Assembly (NCBI RefSeq): GCF_030652235.1
Contig: NZ_JAUSBA010000068.1
Coordinates: 1 to 42,162, forward strand
DNA length: 42,162 nucleotides
From: Cypionkella sp.
GTDB lineage: Bacteria; Pseudomonadota; Alphaproteobacteria; Rhodobacterales; Rhodobacteraceae
Direction of reading: 5' to 3'
This document shows, in pieces, positions 24,891 to 34,335 of this stretch. The notes beneath the pieces were generated by a model, which was not told the origin of the DNA, ran no database searches, and saw only the letters and a program-made list of their open reading frames with translations. The position numbers were made by a program, and so were the translations under genes. Position 1 is the first letter of the stretch. Each line of letters begins with the position of its first letter.

Positions 24891-26408
24891 CTATACCATC
24901 GCCTTGACCAGCTCTTCTTCCGAAGGTGGTGTGGCCTGAACCCCTTCGATTCGGGCGCTGACACGCCCGTCCTTCATGACGATAATCGCATCAGACAGCG
25001 TCAAAACCTCGTCCAGCGTGTCGCCCACCAATAGGATCGCCAGCCCCTGATCGGCCAGTTCGCGGATCACGCCAAACAGGTCAGACCGCGCGCCGGGATC
25101 AAGTCCGCGCGTCGGGTGGTCCAGCATCAGGACTTTCAGCGTTTTGCCGAACAGCCATTTCGACAGCACCACTTTTTGCTGATTGCCCCCCGAAAGGGTG
25201 TCGATCCGCTGACCAATGGACGGGGTTTTGATGCCAAGTTTCGTCACCCAGTTGTGGATCAACCCACGCTCGCGCGCCCGCGAAATCAACCCAGCGCCAT
25301 GACCGTGCTGCCAGCCGTAGGTGATCGCTACATTCTCGGACACGGTTGTGTTGCGGATCATGCCTTCAGTCTTACGCTCGGCGGGCAAATAGCCAATGCC
25401 CTTGTCCACGGCTTGCGGCGGACTGTCGACGTTCAGCGGCATGCCGAAATAGTCGATTTCCCCGCTCCATCGGTCCGACAGCCCGAACACGGTGCGCAGA
25501 ATGGTTTCGGCCCCCGAACCCTGCACGCCAATCAGGCCGAGAATTTCTCCAGGGGCAAGCGTCAGGCTGATGCCTTCGATCTCACCCGGCACAGTGACGT
25601 TCTTCAGCGTCAGCGCCGGTTCTGCTCCGATCTGGGCGTTGCGTGGTTTACGGTCTTCGCGGTTCACCCGCTGCTTGCCCACCATCAGCTCATAAAGCTC
25701 ATCGACGTTGACGTTTTCTTTGTCGCGGTCGGCCACATTGCGACCGTCGCTCATCACATAGACGCGGTCGGAAATATCAAGGATTTCGTCCATGCGGTGC
25801 GACACGAACACCACCGAAGACCGATGTTTGATCCGCCGGATCTGGCTGAACAGCGATTGAATTTCGGGCGGGTTCAAAACCGCTGTCGGTTCATCAAACA
25901 GGATGACCAGATGGCCGTGAACCAGTTCTTCCAGTGACAGAACCTTGGCCAGTTCAACCATCTGACGCTGACCAAAGGACAGCTCTGACACCGAGGTAAA
26001 CGGGTCGATGTCCAGTTCGACCTTCTCCAACTGATGTTTGGCGCGGTCGCGCAGTTTGGCCCAGCGGTAGACGCCTAGCCGGGTTGATGTGGCGGGTTTG
26101 TCCAGAAACAGGTTTTCCGCGACGGTCAGCGAGGTGATCAGTGATTGTTCCTGATGCACAAGGCCAATGCCCGCCTGCGCCGCCTCTAGTGGTGATCGCA
26201 GCTGCACGACTTTGCCGCCAACGCGGATGATGCCGGTGTCGGGGCGGTGCAGGCCCGCCATAACCTTCATGATGGTGGATTTGCCCGATCCGTTTTGCCC
26301 GATCAGCCCCAGAACTTCGCCTTCGTTCAGCGTCAGGCTAACATTGTCCAACGCGGTAACTTCGCCAAAGCGCTTGGTGATACCCTCAAGTGAAAATGCA
26401 GTTGTCAT
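24891..26408 (-). CDS. CUT2-type ABC importer ATPase (RbsA/XylG-like), first system
   Basis: A 505-residue double ABC ATPase. The first cassette has Walker A GQNGSGKST, signature LSFGQRQMVELAKVL and Walker B ILFDEPTAVL. The second has a degenerate Walker A (GVQGSGAET, no lysine) with LSGGNQQKVVLSKWL and VLMLDHPTRGLDPG (H in place of the usual catalytic E), as is usual for RbsA-type proteins, where only one site is fully active. The start MTTAFSLEG overlaps the preceding permease stop by 4 nt. It powers uptake through the permeases at 23933 and 26405. Confidence 0.92.
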   Translation of the reverse strand: MTTAFSLEGITKRFGEVTALDNVSLTLNEGEVLGLIGQNGSGKSTIMKVMAGLHRPDTGIIRVGGKVVQLRSPLEAAQAGIGLVHQEQSLITSLTVAENLFLDKPATSTRLGVYRWAKLRDRAKHQLEKVELDIDPFTSVSELSFGQRQMVELAKVLSLEELVHGHLVILFDEPTAVLNPPEIQSLFSQIRRIKHRSSVVFVSHRMDEILDISDRVYVMSDGRNVADRDKENVNVDELYELMVGKQRVNREDRKPRNAQIGAEPALTLKNVTVPGEIEGISLTLAPGEILGLIGVQGSGAETILRTVFGLSDRWSGEIDYFGMPLNVDSPPQAVDKGIGYLPAERKTEGMIRNTTVSENVAITYGWQHGHGAGLISRARERGLIHNWVTKLGIKTPSIGQRIDTLSGGNQQKVVLSKWLFGKTLKVLMLDHPTRGLDPGARSDLFGVIRELADQGLAILLVGDTLDEVLTLSDAIIVMKDGRVSARIEGVQATPPSEEELVKAMV

Positions 26409-27358
26409 TTGATGACCCTGACCTTGCGCCGCAGATGCCATGTCGATCCGGCGACGGCTATGATGATGACAGCGCCTTCCAGCGCACTTTGCAGTAGGGG
26501 ATCAACGCCGATCTGGATCAGCCCGTTACGAAGGCTGACCAAAATCAGCACCCCGATCATGGATTGCCGGATGCCGCCCTGACCGCCGGACAAAAGGGTG
26601 CCACCTAGAACGCAGGCCGCGATTGCAGGGAACAAAAGACCAACGCCCGATTGGGTATTGCCCACACCAATGCGCGCGCCCAAAAGGATACCCGCCAGCG
26701 CATAGCAGCCCCCGGCCAAAGCAAAGGCCGCGATCTTGTGGCGATTGACCTTGATGCCCGACATGATAAGCACCGGTTCATTTTCACCAATCGCGCGGCT
26801 CATCCGGCCAAAGCGGGTGTACTTTTCAACCCAAAGCGCCACCAGGATCAGCGCCAGCGTCAAATAAACGATCCAGCTAAGGCCAAATTGTTTGTCGATC
26901 GCAAGTTGGGTGATCCGGGTTTCCAAGAGTTGCGGCAGACGATCAGGAAACAGCAACGCGGCCATCCCGACAGTGGTCAGCCACATGCCTAGCGTAACGA
27001 TCAACGACGGCATCCTCACATAGATCGACACCGCAGCACTGGTTGCCCCCACCAGAAGGCCCGCGCAAAGCACCAAGGGTATGGCCCAAAGGCCGATGTC
27101 GGTCGTGGTTACCGAATTGGCCACCGTGATAGACAGAATGATGTTGGCCAATGACGCCACCCCTTCAACCGAAAGGTCGATCGAGGCCTGCATCAGCACA
27201 TAGGTCAGCCCGATGGCGACAATGGCGGGAATGGCTGCGGCCTCTAGCACGGCTGCAAAGTTCGCCATTGAGGCGAAGCTTTCGCTAAACACCGAGAATA
27301 TCACCACCAGCCCTGTCAAAGCCAACAACGGGCCTTGGGATTTAATCAAGTTCGACAT
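26405..27358 (-). CDS. CUT2-type ABC importer permease (RbsC-like) 1, first system
   Basis: A 317-residue permease. Stretches typical of the family are IVAIGLTYVLMQASIDLSVE-GVASLANI, MPSLIVTLGMWLTTVGMAAL, and CVLGGTLLSGGQGGIRQSMI-GVLILVSLRNGL. It is distinct from its partner at 23933, so the channel is a heterodimer. It follows the binding-protein gene after a 112-nt gap that holds a hairpin and overlaps the ATPase gene by 4 nt. Confidence 0.9.
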   Translation of the reverse strand: MSNLIKSQGPLLALTGLVVIFSVFSESFASMANFAAVLEAAAIPAIVAIGLTYVLMQASIDLSVEGVASLANIILSITVANSVTTTDIGLWAIPLVLCAGLLVGATSAAVSIYVRMPSLIVTLGMWLTTVGMAALLFPDRLPQLLETRITQLAIDKQFGLSWIVYLTLALILVALWVEKYTRFGRMSRAIGENEPVLIMSGIKVNRHKIAAFALAGGCYALAGILLGARIGVGNTQSGVGLLFPAIAACVLGGTLLSGGQGGIRQSMIGVLILVSLRNGLIQIGVDPLLQSALEGAVIIIAVAGSTWHLRRKVRVIK

Positions 27359-27434
27359 CTGCGACGTCCGCCTTATCGAATGCTGAAAAGGTTAAGAAGA
27401 ATGGCTCTCTCCGATCTGGATAGAGCCGAGGAAA

Positions 27435-27464
27435 CAGGGCGCAGGAGAGCTGAGCTGCGCCCTG
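27435..27464 (-). terminator. Hairpin between binding protein and permease genes
   Basis: CAGGGCGCAG pairs with CTGCGCCCTG across a 10-nt loop; on the minus strand it is followed by TTTCC. Such leaky hairpins after the binding-protein gene are common in importer operons and keep that transcript more abundant. Confidence 0.6.
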
Positions 27465-27470
27465 ACTGCC

Positions 27471-28544
27471 TTAGTTTACGCCAGCCGGGATTTGCCCTGC
27501 GGACTTGGCCCAGATGTCGGCCTTGATGGCTTCGTAGCTGTATTCAGCCGGATCGGGCTTGCGCGCCAGAAACTCGGTCGCGTTAGCCTTGGTGATCAGG
27601 ATCTGCTGCATGAAGAAGTCACGCTGTGCTTCGGTCAGATCGGCCACTTTGATGTCGCCAACACGCACGCCGTAGGCCAAAGCCGCTGCAACAGCGCCCT
27701 GATATTCATTCAAGCCGCTCATGGTCGACAGGATCTCGCCAGACTCGATCTGCTTGACCACGTCACTGGAACCGTCGGTGCCGGTGACAAAGACTTTGCC
27801 TGCAAGGCCAGCTTCACGAAGGGCCGCCAAAGCACCCAAAGCCATGGCATCGTTCTGACCGACTACACCTTTGATCTTGTCGCCGTATTTGGTCAGCCAG
27901 GTGCGCATGATGTCTTGCGCCGGAGCTTGCTGCCAGCTGCCGACTTGCTTGTCCAGGATGGTCATGCCGGGGCATTCAGCGATGGCCTTTTCCAGACCCA
28001 TGGTGCGCTGCTTGGCCGGCGCGTTGTCCAGAACGCCTTGCAGCACCACGATGGCGCCTTCGCCGTTCATGGCTTTGCAAAGTTCCATGCCGTTCTGATA
28101 GCCCGCGTCAACACCGTCGAACGAGATGTTCGCGATCCATGCATCAGGCGCGGTATCCCATGGGTGGATCTCTTCGGCGCGGTTCCACAGCGTGGTGATA
28201 AAGCCGCCAGCGTCACCGATTTTCTCGACGAAAGTCTTGGTGAATGCAGGCGAATCCGGAAACCAGGTGAAGATACAGCCTTCGCAGCCCGGAGCGGTGA
28301 TAGCGCCGATGTTCTGCAGCGACTTCTGAGGGTCAAAATCGTTGCCTATGACTGCGACGGTGCCGCCGACTGATTCCATAACCTGGGTCGCGCCCCAGAT
28401 CATCTGGGTCCAGTAGTCGGCGCTGGTGTTGCCCACTCCAAGGTACAGTTTCTTGGACGTGTCGTCCTGAGCGAATACAACCGTGGACGCCGCAGCGACG
28501 AAAGCCGCCGTCAGACCCAAAGTTGTCAGTTTATTGAAGATCAT
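27471..28544 (-). CDS. Sugar-type ABC importer binding protein, first system
   Basis: A 357-residue periplasmic binding protein (Peripla_BP_4 type). A signal peptide covers the first about 25 residues (MIFNKLTTLGLTAAFVAAAS, cleaved after VVFA). The mature protein has KLYLGVGNTSADYWTQMIWG, GVVGQNDAMALGALAALREA and VFVTGTDGSSDVVKQI, the usual hinge and ligand regions. GGAGG lies 8 nt before the chosen ATG; an upstream in-frame extension lacks a site. This family binds sugars but also polyols, autoinducer-2 and other small molecules, so the ligand is open. It is the first gene of the importer operon. Confidence 0.9.
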   Translation of the reverse strand: MIFNKLTTLGLTAAFVAAASTVVFAQDDTSKKLYLGVGNTSADYWTQMIWGATQVMESVGGTVAVIGNDFDPQKSLQNIGAITAPGCEGCIFTWFPDSPAFTKTFVEKIGDAGGFITTLWNRAEEIHPWDTAPDAWIANISFDGVDAGYQNGMELCKAMNGEGAIVVLQGVLDNAPAKQRTMGLEKAIAECPGMTILDKQVGSWQQAPAQDIMRTWLTKYGDKIKGVVGQNDAMALGALAALREAGLAGKVFVTGTDGSSDVVKQIESGEILSTMSGLNEYQGAVAAALAYGVRVGDIKVADLTEAQRDFFMQQILITKANATEFLARKPDPAEYSYEAIKADIWAKSAGQIPAGVN

Positions 28545-28953
28545 TTCAGTTCCTCCCTGATTGATTGTCATTCCGCCGTGCCTTGCGCCTTGTGATCTGC
28601 AAAACGCATGAGAGTTTGTGTCGCCGAGGCTGTGTATTGGCGGGCTTTGCAGCCCGATTTCTTGGCTAGGTTTAACTGTTGGCTGTTGCGCTTGGCCACT
28701 CCCGCCACCGCAGCTTTCCGGCTCTCCCACGATGATGCTGCGGGATTGGATCATCTTTGCCCACTGGCCCATCAGCGGCGGGGCTGTGGTTTGGCCTTGT
28801 CTCAGACGCGACACTTCTTGATCCTCAATGTGGGGTAAGCCCCTGTAATAAATGAATTTGCACCTGTGAATGCCGCAGGCCCGCGCATGGCAAGCGCGCC
28901 CTCTGCTTATGGGCAGAAAGCGTGTCGGATCGGGTGGGGGTAAATGGTTTTCG
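28545..28953. other. 409-nt control region before the first importer operon
   Basis: It separates the end of the CoA-transferase gene from the binding-protein gene. It holds the exact dyad at 28798 and no convincing ORF. The position fits the promoter of the minus-strand importer operon. No clear -35/-10 pair could be assigned by eye. Confidence 0.5.
28798..28813. promoter_or_regulatory. Candidate operator TGTC-N8-GACA (exact), first importer operon
   Basis: TGTC-TCAGACGC-GACA, 254 nt upstream of the binding-protein start. It is identical to the site at 32475 at 15 of 16 positions, including the spacer, so the two sites are likely to be bound by the same protein. Confidence 0.6.
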
Positions 28954-30153
28954 TCAGTCCAAGACAGCAGCGCCTTGGTTCAAAAGTGCCTGTGCTTCAG
29001 CCTTTGAATAGCCAAGTTCATCCAGAATCTGTCCCGTATCCCAGCCGCGCGGCGCAGACGGGCTGCGGGGCGACAGCGTCTTGCCATCGGCAAGGATTGA
29101 ACTGCGCAAAACGGCAGTCCGGCCTTCGGTCGGGTGATCTTCCTGTGTGATCAGCTTGACGGCCGCCAGATGTGGGTCGCGGCTCAGGCTTTCGATGGAA
29201 TGGATCGGCATGGTGGCAAGATCTGCGGCGCGGAAGATATTCAACCATTCATCGGTTGTCTTGTCCTCTAAAGCGGCGCCGCGAATCTTGAACCATTCGG
29301 CCACGTTGACCGCCCGTGCGGACACGCTGGCAAACCGCGCGTCAGCGGTCAGCGCGGCGCGTTCTGTTGCCACCAGAAACGCCCGAACCTGCGGGTCGGT
29401 GTTGATGGTGATGGCGATATAGCCGTCCTTGGTTTTGATCGGTTGGTTGTGCGGACTGAGCAAACGCTGATCGCCATAGGGGCCAACCGGGGGATCGAAA
29501 CTTTGCGCGGCCAGGTGTTCTTGCAGAACCATCGTCGCCATCGTCTCGAACATCGGCACTTCCAGCGTCACGCCAACGCCTTTGCGGTGCCGGTTCATCA
29601 GAGCGGCCATAATCGCACCAGCCGCAATTTCACCCACCACATGGTCGCAGATCAGCAAGGGTACATAGCGTGGCACCCCGTCGCGCGCCATGCTTAGTCC
29701 CGGCAGGCCGACCGCGCCCTGAACCACGCTGTCATATGTGGGAAAGCCACCGTAAGGACCGTCAGAGCCATAGCCGGTCAACAAACAATAGATCTTTTCC
29801 GGGTGATTGGCGCGCACCGTTTCAGGGTCCAGCCCCAGCCGAGCCAGCGCCTTGGGGCGCATATTGGCCACGATGACATCGGCCCATTCGATCAGTTTTT
29901 GCATCACGTCCGATGCGCCGGGGGCCTTCAGGTTCAGACAGATGTTCCGCTTGCCCCGGTTCAAATGCAGATAGGCCCCCGCCTGTTGCCCCGTTGGCGA
30001 CAGCCCGCCAAGCCCGCGCATCAGGTCGCCCTCGGGGTTTTCGACCTTGATGATTTCAGCGCCATATTGGCCTAGCCGCCACGTCGCCGCAGGGCCGACC
30101 ACTACTGCCGTCAGGTCCAACACGCGAATGCCGGATAGGGGTTCATAGGTCAT
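28954..30153 (-). CDS. CaiB/BaiF-type CoA-transferase (class III)
   Basis: A 399-residue class III CoA-transferase, which moves CoA from a donor such as succinyl-CoA to an acid. MTYEPLSGIRVLDLTAVVVG, GAEIIKVENPEGD, LNRGKRNICLNLK, ADVIVANMRP and FPTYDSVVQGAVGLPGL are all typical. D141 in TYDSVVQ is the position of the aspartate that forms the acyl-enzyme intermediate. It overlaps the dehydratase gene by 11 nt. A broken relative lies at 15722. It would activate the acid made by the monooxygenase and aldehyde dehydrogenase steps. Confidence 0.9.
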   Translation of the reverse strand: MTYEPLSGIRVLDLTAVVVGPAATWRLGQYGAEIIKVENPEGDLMRGLGGLSPTGQQAGAYLHLNRGKRNICLNLKAPGASDVMQKLIEWADVIVANMRPKALARLGLDPETVRANHPEKIYCLLTGYGSDGPYGGFPTYDSVVQGAVGLPGLSMARDGVPRYVPLLICDHVVGEIAAGAIMAALMNRHRKGVGVTLEVPMFETMATMVLQEHLAAQSFDPPVGPYGDQRLLSPHNQPIKTKDGYIAITINTDPQVRAFLVATERAALTADARFASVSARAVNVAEWFKIRGAALEDKTTDEWLNIFRAADLATMPIHSIESLSRDPHLAAVKLITQEDHPTEGRTAVLRSSILADGKTLSPRSPSAPRGWDTGQILDELGYSKAEAQALLNQGAAVLD

Positions 30154-31000
30154 CGAAACTCACCGTCAATTCCGCCGCGATGGTGCCATCGCAGTCGATA
30201 AGGGTTACGCCCGCGTCACGTTCGGTCAGCTCGGGCACGAAAATTGTCATGGGCCGGTTGACGTAGAGCGGTGCAAGATGCCTTGCAGAAAGGCTTTTTA
30301 GCGTTTTGCCCAGATCCGTGCGCAAAAACTCTGTCGCAAGCAGGGTTGCCAGACCGCCGTTGACCACAAGATCAGGGTGACCTTCAACGTTGCGGGCGTA
30401 GTCCCGGTCAAAGTGGATACTGTGGGTGTTGAACCCCAAAGCCGAGTACTGGAACAGCAAAAGATCATCGGGGGTTACGACCTGGGTTATTCCGTACAGC
30501 ACGGCGGGGGTATTCAAAGATTTGGGCGTTGCGTCGCTAACAGCGCCATCTTTTGGCGGCAATCCGGCAAGGAAATAGGTTTGCGTTTCATGTACCGATC
30601 CGCGCGCACCCTCGGCACCATAGTCCGCCGAAAGGTTGTGCGCAACTTTTACAATCGACAGCGGGCCCGCGCGACCAATTTTATCGACAATACTGGCAAT
30701 CGCACTGTGACGCCGGATTTCAGCGCCGACCCACAGATCACCCCTAAACTCGGTATTCCGTTGACCGAGCAGCAGTCTTGGGCGGTCCAGCTGCGGCATT
30801 GCCACGCCGAGGCCGGGGAAACCGTCTGACCGTAGGCTGTGCCTTGGGGTTTCGCCGGCAAGCATGGCGAAGTGCCAGCCGCGCGGAATGGGATCACCAA
30901 GGGCAAACCGAGCCGGGTCTATATCCAGCATAGCGGCAACCCGTCTGGCTTGCGACAGCGTAAAAATATCCACCGCCTCAACGTTTGATGGTTGCGACAT
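30143..31000 (-). CDS. HTD2-like acyl-thioester dehydratase / mesaconyl-CoA hydratase family
   Basis: The 285-residue protein resembles the FAS1-type/HTD2 family of MaoC-like hot-dog hydratases. It has RFALGDPIPRGWHFAMLAGE, FRGDLWVGAEIRRHSAI, and IDKIGRAGPLSIVKVAHNL-like and QYSALGFNTHSIHFDRDYAR stretches. In the last of these, the N-x-H-x-I-H-x-D pattern is the usual active-site motif of the hydratase fold. It would add or remove water at an enoyl-CoA. The start MSQPSNVEA is chosen over an ATG at 31063 that lies in the terminator stem. It is followed by the overlapping CoA-transferase gene and shares the minus-strand order with the LLM enzyme. Confidence 0.78.
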   Translation of the reverse strand: MSQPSNVEAVDIFTLSQARRVAAMLDIDPARFALGDPIPRGWHFAMLAGETPRHSLRSDGFPGLGVAMPQLDRPRLLLGQRNTEFRGDLWVGAEIRRHSAIASIVDKIGRAGPLSIVKVAHNLSADYGAEGARGSVHETQTYFLAGLPPKDGAVSDATPKSLNTPAVLYGITQVVTPDDLLLFQYSALGFNTHSIHFDRDYARNVEGHPDLVVNGGLATLLATEFLRTDLGKTLKSLSARHLAPLYVNRPMTIFVPELTERDAGVTLIDCDGTIAAELTVSFDDL

Positions 31001-31022
31001 GCCCGGCCCTTTCCCGCAATAA

Positions 31023-31060
31023 CAAAAAAAATGCGTCGGCAACCCATGGGCTGCCGACGC
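31023..31060 (-). terminator. Strong terminator after the LLM monooxygenase
   Basis: On the minus strand, a GC-rich stem (complement of GCGTCGGCA and TGCCGACGC, about 31033-31060) is followed by eight T. It lies 9 nt after the LLM stop and would limit transcription into the dehydratase and CoA-transferase genes. Confidence 0.85.
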
Positions 31061-31068
31061 CATAGGGG

Positions 31069-32151
31069 TTACTTGATCATCGGGCGTATTTCGGCCAAGC
31101 GGCGCATCGTAAGTTGCTCGCGCTCATAGTTCGGGCCGCTGCCGTCGGTCATCGCCATCAGCAGGGTGCCGAAGGGGCCGGATTTCTCACGCAGGTCGTG
31201 GATTTTTTCCAGAACGGTCTTCTTCGACCCCCAAATGATCGACGACCGCATAAAGCGCTCGACGCCCCAGTCTTCGTTCGAGATGGTCGGGTCAGGCTTG
31301 CCCACTGTGGTGTAATCGGCGGCAAGAAGCACCTTCCACATGTAGTCATAATAGTAGTGGCTGGAACCCTTGGGATCCATCATCCAATCCTCGGCCTGCG
31401 CATCGCTTTCACCAATCAGGAAGTTACGCGCAACCGACCAATCGTCGCCCGTAGGCTTGCGGCCCACCGACTCGCAGCCCGCGACATACTGTTTCCAGTG
31501 ACCGTAAACGGTCTCATGCGGGCAGAAGTTCGCCGTAATCGGCACCCAGCCTTTGCGGGCGGCAAGCGCCACCGTCGGGCTGTCAGGCGACATGGTTGAG
31601 ATGTGGATCGGCGGATGCGGCAGTTGGAACGGCTTGCTCATCTGGCCGATGCCCAGTTCCGGGTAGATCGAGTTCTCGATCTTCACGTTCCAATACTTGC
31701 CCTTGATGTCGTAGGGCGGGTCCGACTTCCAGATATCCAGAACGATGCGCAGGTGTTCGGCAAGCATCTCGTTGCGCTCGGCGTGATCGTTATGCTCGAA
31801 CACTTCAAGGTCAGATGCCAGACCGCCCGGCCCGATCCCCCAGACAAAGCGACCGCCGGACATGTGATCCAGCTGTGCCACTTCACCGGCCACGATGACC
31901 GGATGGTGTTGCGGCAGACCCATCACGCCTGTGCCGAACTTGATGTTTTTGGTCTGGTTGATCAGACTTGCAAAGAAGATCAGCGGCGAGGCGATTTGCT
32001 CGGTCGTGCAGGAAAAATGCTCGCCCATATAGGCGTACTCAAAGCCAAGTTGGTCGGCCAGAATGATCTTGTCCTGATTCTCTTTCAGGATTTCGCTATA
32101 TGACCGATGCGGCGGGTGCAGCGGCATCGCGAATGTTCCAAGTTTTACCAT
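31069..32151 (-). CDS. LLM-class flavin-dependent monooxygenase (limonene monooxygenase-like)
   Basis: A 360-residue luciferase-family (F420/FMN TIM-barrel) enzyme. It starts MVKLGTFAMPLHPPHRSYSE with GGAGAG 8 nt upstream, and has ADQLGFEYAYMGEHFSCTTE, SLINQTKNIKFGTGVMGLPQ, DHMSGGRFVWGIGPGGLASD and DWSVARNFLIGESDAQAEDW. The family uses reduced FMN and oxygen for epoxidation or Baeyer-Villiger-type insertion. The nearest named enzymes are limonene 1,2-monooxygenase-like, but the name is often used loosely, so the substrate is unknown. It is the working copy of the pseudogene at 14629. The two flavin reductases are its likely FMNH2 source. Confidence 0.88.
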   Translation of the reverse strand: MVKLGTFAMPLHPPHRSYSEILKENQDKIILADQLGFEYAYMGEHFSCTTEQIASPLIFFASLINQTKNIKFGTGVMGLPQHHPVIVAGEVAQLDHMSGGRFVWGIGPGGLASDLEVFEHNDHAERNEMLAEHLRIVLDIWKSDPPYDIKGKYWNVKIENSIYPELGIGQMSKPFQLPHPPIHISTMSPDSPTVALAARKGWVPITANFCPHETVYGHWKQYVAGCESVGRKPTGDDWSVARNFLIGESDAQAEDWMMDPKGSSHYYYDYMWKVLLAADYTTVGKPDPTISNEDWGVERFMRSSIIWGSKKTVLEKIHDLREKSGPFGTLLMAMTDGSGPNYEREQLTMRRLAEIRPMIK

Positions 32152-32834
32152 ATTATTTTCTCTCCATGCTGTTGTCGCCAGAAGATATTACTGACGACCG
32201 GTTATTTCGGACGTTTGGGGCATCGCATTGAATTGAATTGCCAATCAGTTAGGCGAAGGGATGTGTTTTGACCGATTGATGCCGCGTATTTCTTTGCACC
32301 AATCTGGCCAGCAAAATTGGCCTTGACTCCCGCTGAATTCTGGCTAGCGACTTATGTCGCAACATTTGATCCCAAGGATTTGCAACTCCTCCGGTTTGCA
32401 GATCCTGGGCTAGCGTCCGCTAATATCGAGTTCTTGGCTACCGTACCAAGCGGCGCGGCCTGTACCGTGGGTTTTGTCTCAGAAGCGACAGTTTTGGGAT
32501 CCGCGTGGCCGGGGATTAAGATCGTTGCGTCCCGGAATGGCCGCTTTGTCGTCTGGGTGCCCAATTGCCAGAATTTGCCCAAAAACATGTGTCACAGGTA
32601 TGGGAATGATGTGTTGAATTCAGGAAGTGGCGCTGAAAGTTCCCAATTAATATACTGATAAATCAATATTTTACGCGATGTGACACACAGTGCCACACCT
32701 GCCGTCGCACATGCGCCAATTGTCGAGCCGCCCTTGTTCGCCTCATTCTTTGGTCAGGCAGGAGCGCAGATTCCTGCTGAGTAAGGTTCGCGGCGCGACG
32801 ATTTTTGATCCGGCGTCGGAACGGGAGGGAAACT
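32152..32834. other. 683-nt divergent control region
   Basis: It lies between the LLM gene (minus) and the second importer operon (plus). An exact TGTC-N8-GACA dyad sits at its centre (32475). A 113-codon frame from 32317 has no family resemblance, no ribosome site, and contains the dyad, so it is not called. The right part is AT-richer (AATTAATATACTGATAAATC near 32644-32663), which fits a promoter. Confidence 0.5.
32475..32490. promoter_or_regulatory. Candidate operator TGTC-N8-GACA (exact), LLM / second importer
   Basis: TGTC-TCAGAAGC-GACA, 324 nt upstream of the LLM gene and 345 nt upstream of the second importer's ATPase gene. It matches the site at 28798 at 15 of 16 positions. Confidence 0.6.
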
Positions 32835-34325
32835 ATGCTGACTGTCTCGAATGTTTCAAAAAGCTTCCCGGGCGTAAAAGCGCTGTCAGCAGTACAGCTT
32901 GACGTGAAGGCAGGCGAAATTCATGCGCTTGTCGGTGAAAATGGTGCGGGCAAGTCCACTCTGACCCGGATTATAGCGGGCGTGCATCAACCCGATGAGG
33001 GCAACATAGAATTTGATGGCGAGATCGTGCATTGGTCGTCGCCCGCTGCGGCAAAAAACGCGGGCATTCATGTTATTTATCAGGAATTCGTCTTATTTCC
33101 GAATCTAACGGTTGCTGAGAATATTTTTCTGGGTCACGAACGCCGTGGTTTCATGAACGGCATTGACCATAAACAAACCCGGCAAGATGCGAATGATCTG
33201 CTTGACCGCCTTGGTGTTAAAATTAACACCGATGCACTGGTATCAGAGTTGAGCGTTGCCGATCAGCAGATGGTCGAGATCGCCAAGGCGATGGTTCACA
33301 AGGTCAAACTGCTGATCCTGGACGAACCGACTGCAGTGATCGCGGGCCATGAAGTTGAGATGTTGTTCAGCCGCCTGCGCGCGCTGCGTGATGATGGGGT
33401 CGCGATCATCTATATCTCGCACCGTTTGGAAGAAATCTTTGAACTTTGTGACCGGGTGACGGTGTTCAAGGACGGGCAGTTTGTCGTGACCGAACCTGTG
33501 TCAGGCATGACCAATGACCGGCTTGTGGCCCATATGGTTGGCCGCGATATGAGCGAATTGTTCCCGCCAAAGGCGCGGGTTGGTGAAGACCGCGCGGTTG
33601 TGTTGTCGGCGACAGAGGTTTCGGTCAAGGGACGGGTCCACAAGGCTAGCATTGATCTGCGAGCGGGCGAAATCACCGCACTGTCAGGCATGGTTGGGGC
33701 GGGGCGCACCGAACTTGCCTTGGCGCTGTTTGGTGGAATCCCGATGTCGTCGGGTGAGGTCAACATTGGCGGTGAGGTGCTGCGCAAGATGACCCCAGCG
33801 CTGGCGATTGAAAAGGGCATCGGCCTTTTGACCGAAGATCGCAAGGGCCAAGGTTTGGCCATGCACATGGACGTGGCGACCAATATCACAGCCTCTGATC
33901 TGGGTGCAGTCAGTCAATCGGGCTGGGTCGATCAGCGCAAGGAACGCGACATTGCCGCGTCGGAAATCGAGAATTACCGCATTGCTTGCCGGGGTCCGCA
34001 GGGCGCTGTGCTGACCATGTCGGGCGGCAATCAGCAAAAGGTGCTGGTCGCGCGTTGGGCCCGCACGTCGAAGAAAGTCATCATCATGGACGAACCCACG
34101 CGGGGCGTCGATGTGGGGGCCAAGGCGGAAATATACCGAATCATGCGCGGCTTGGCCGACAAGGGTTTGGCGGTGCTGATGATCAGCTCCGAAATGCCCG
34201 AGGTCATTGGTTTGGCCGACTGTGTCTACGTCATGCGCGAAGGCGTGATCACTGGTCGCTTGGGCGCAGGTGAGATCGACGATCAGCGGATCATCCAGCT
34301 TGCCACCCAAAAACGCGCCTCCTGA
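32835..34325 (+). CDS. CUT2-type ABC importer ATPase (RbsA-like), second system
   Basis: A 496-residue double ABC ATPase. The first cassette has GENGAGKST, LSVADQQMVEIAKAM and LLILDEPTAVI. The second has GMVGAGRTE (no lysine), MSGGNQQKVLVARWA and VIIMDEPTRGVDVG. The start MLTVSNVSKSFPG is chosen because GGAGGG lies 7 nt upstream. It leads an operon ATPase-permease-permease-binding protein, a different order from the first importer, so the two systems were not made by simple duplication of the block. Confidence 0.92.
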   Translation: MLTVSNVSKSFPGVKALSAVQLDVKAGEIHALVGENGAGKSTLTRIIAGVHQPDEGNIEFDGEIVHWSSPAAAKNAGIHVIYQEFVLFPNLTVAENIFLGHERRGFMNGIDHKQTRQDANDLLDRLGVKINTDALVSELSVADQQMVEIAKAMVHKVKLLILDEPTAVIAGHEVEMLFSRLRALRDDGVAIIYISHRLEEIFELCDRVTVFKDGQFVVTEPVSGMTNDRLVAHMVGRDMSELFPPKARVGEDRAVVLSATEVSVKGRVHKASIDLRAGEITALSGMVGAGRTELALALFGGIPMSSGEVNIGGEVLRKMTPALAIEKGIGLLTEDRKGQGLAMHMDVATNITASDLGAVSQSGWVDQRKERDIAASEIENYRIACRGPQGAVLTMSGGNQQKVLVARWARTSKKVIIMDEPTRGVDVGAKAEIYRIMRGLADKGLAVLMISSEMPEVIGLADCVYVMREGVITGRLGAGEIDDQRIIQLATQKRAS

Positions 34326-34335
34326 GGGACCGAAC

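Noticed and set aside
32317-32658. A 113-residue ORF between the LLM gene and the second importer
   Set aside because: No ribosome site, no family motif, and it covers the divergent control region with the exact dyad.
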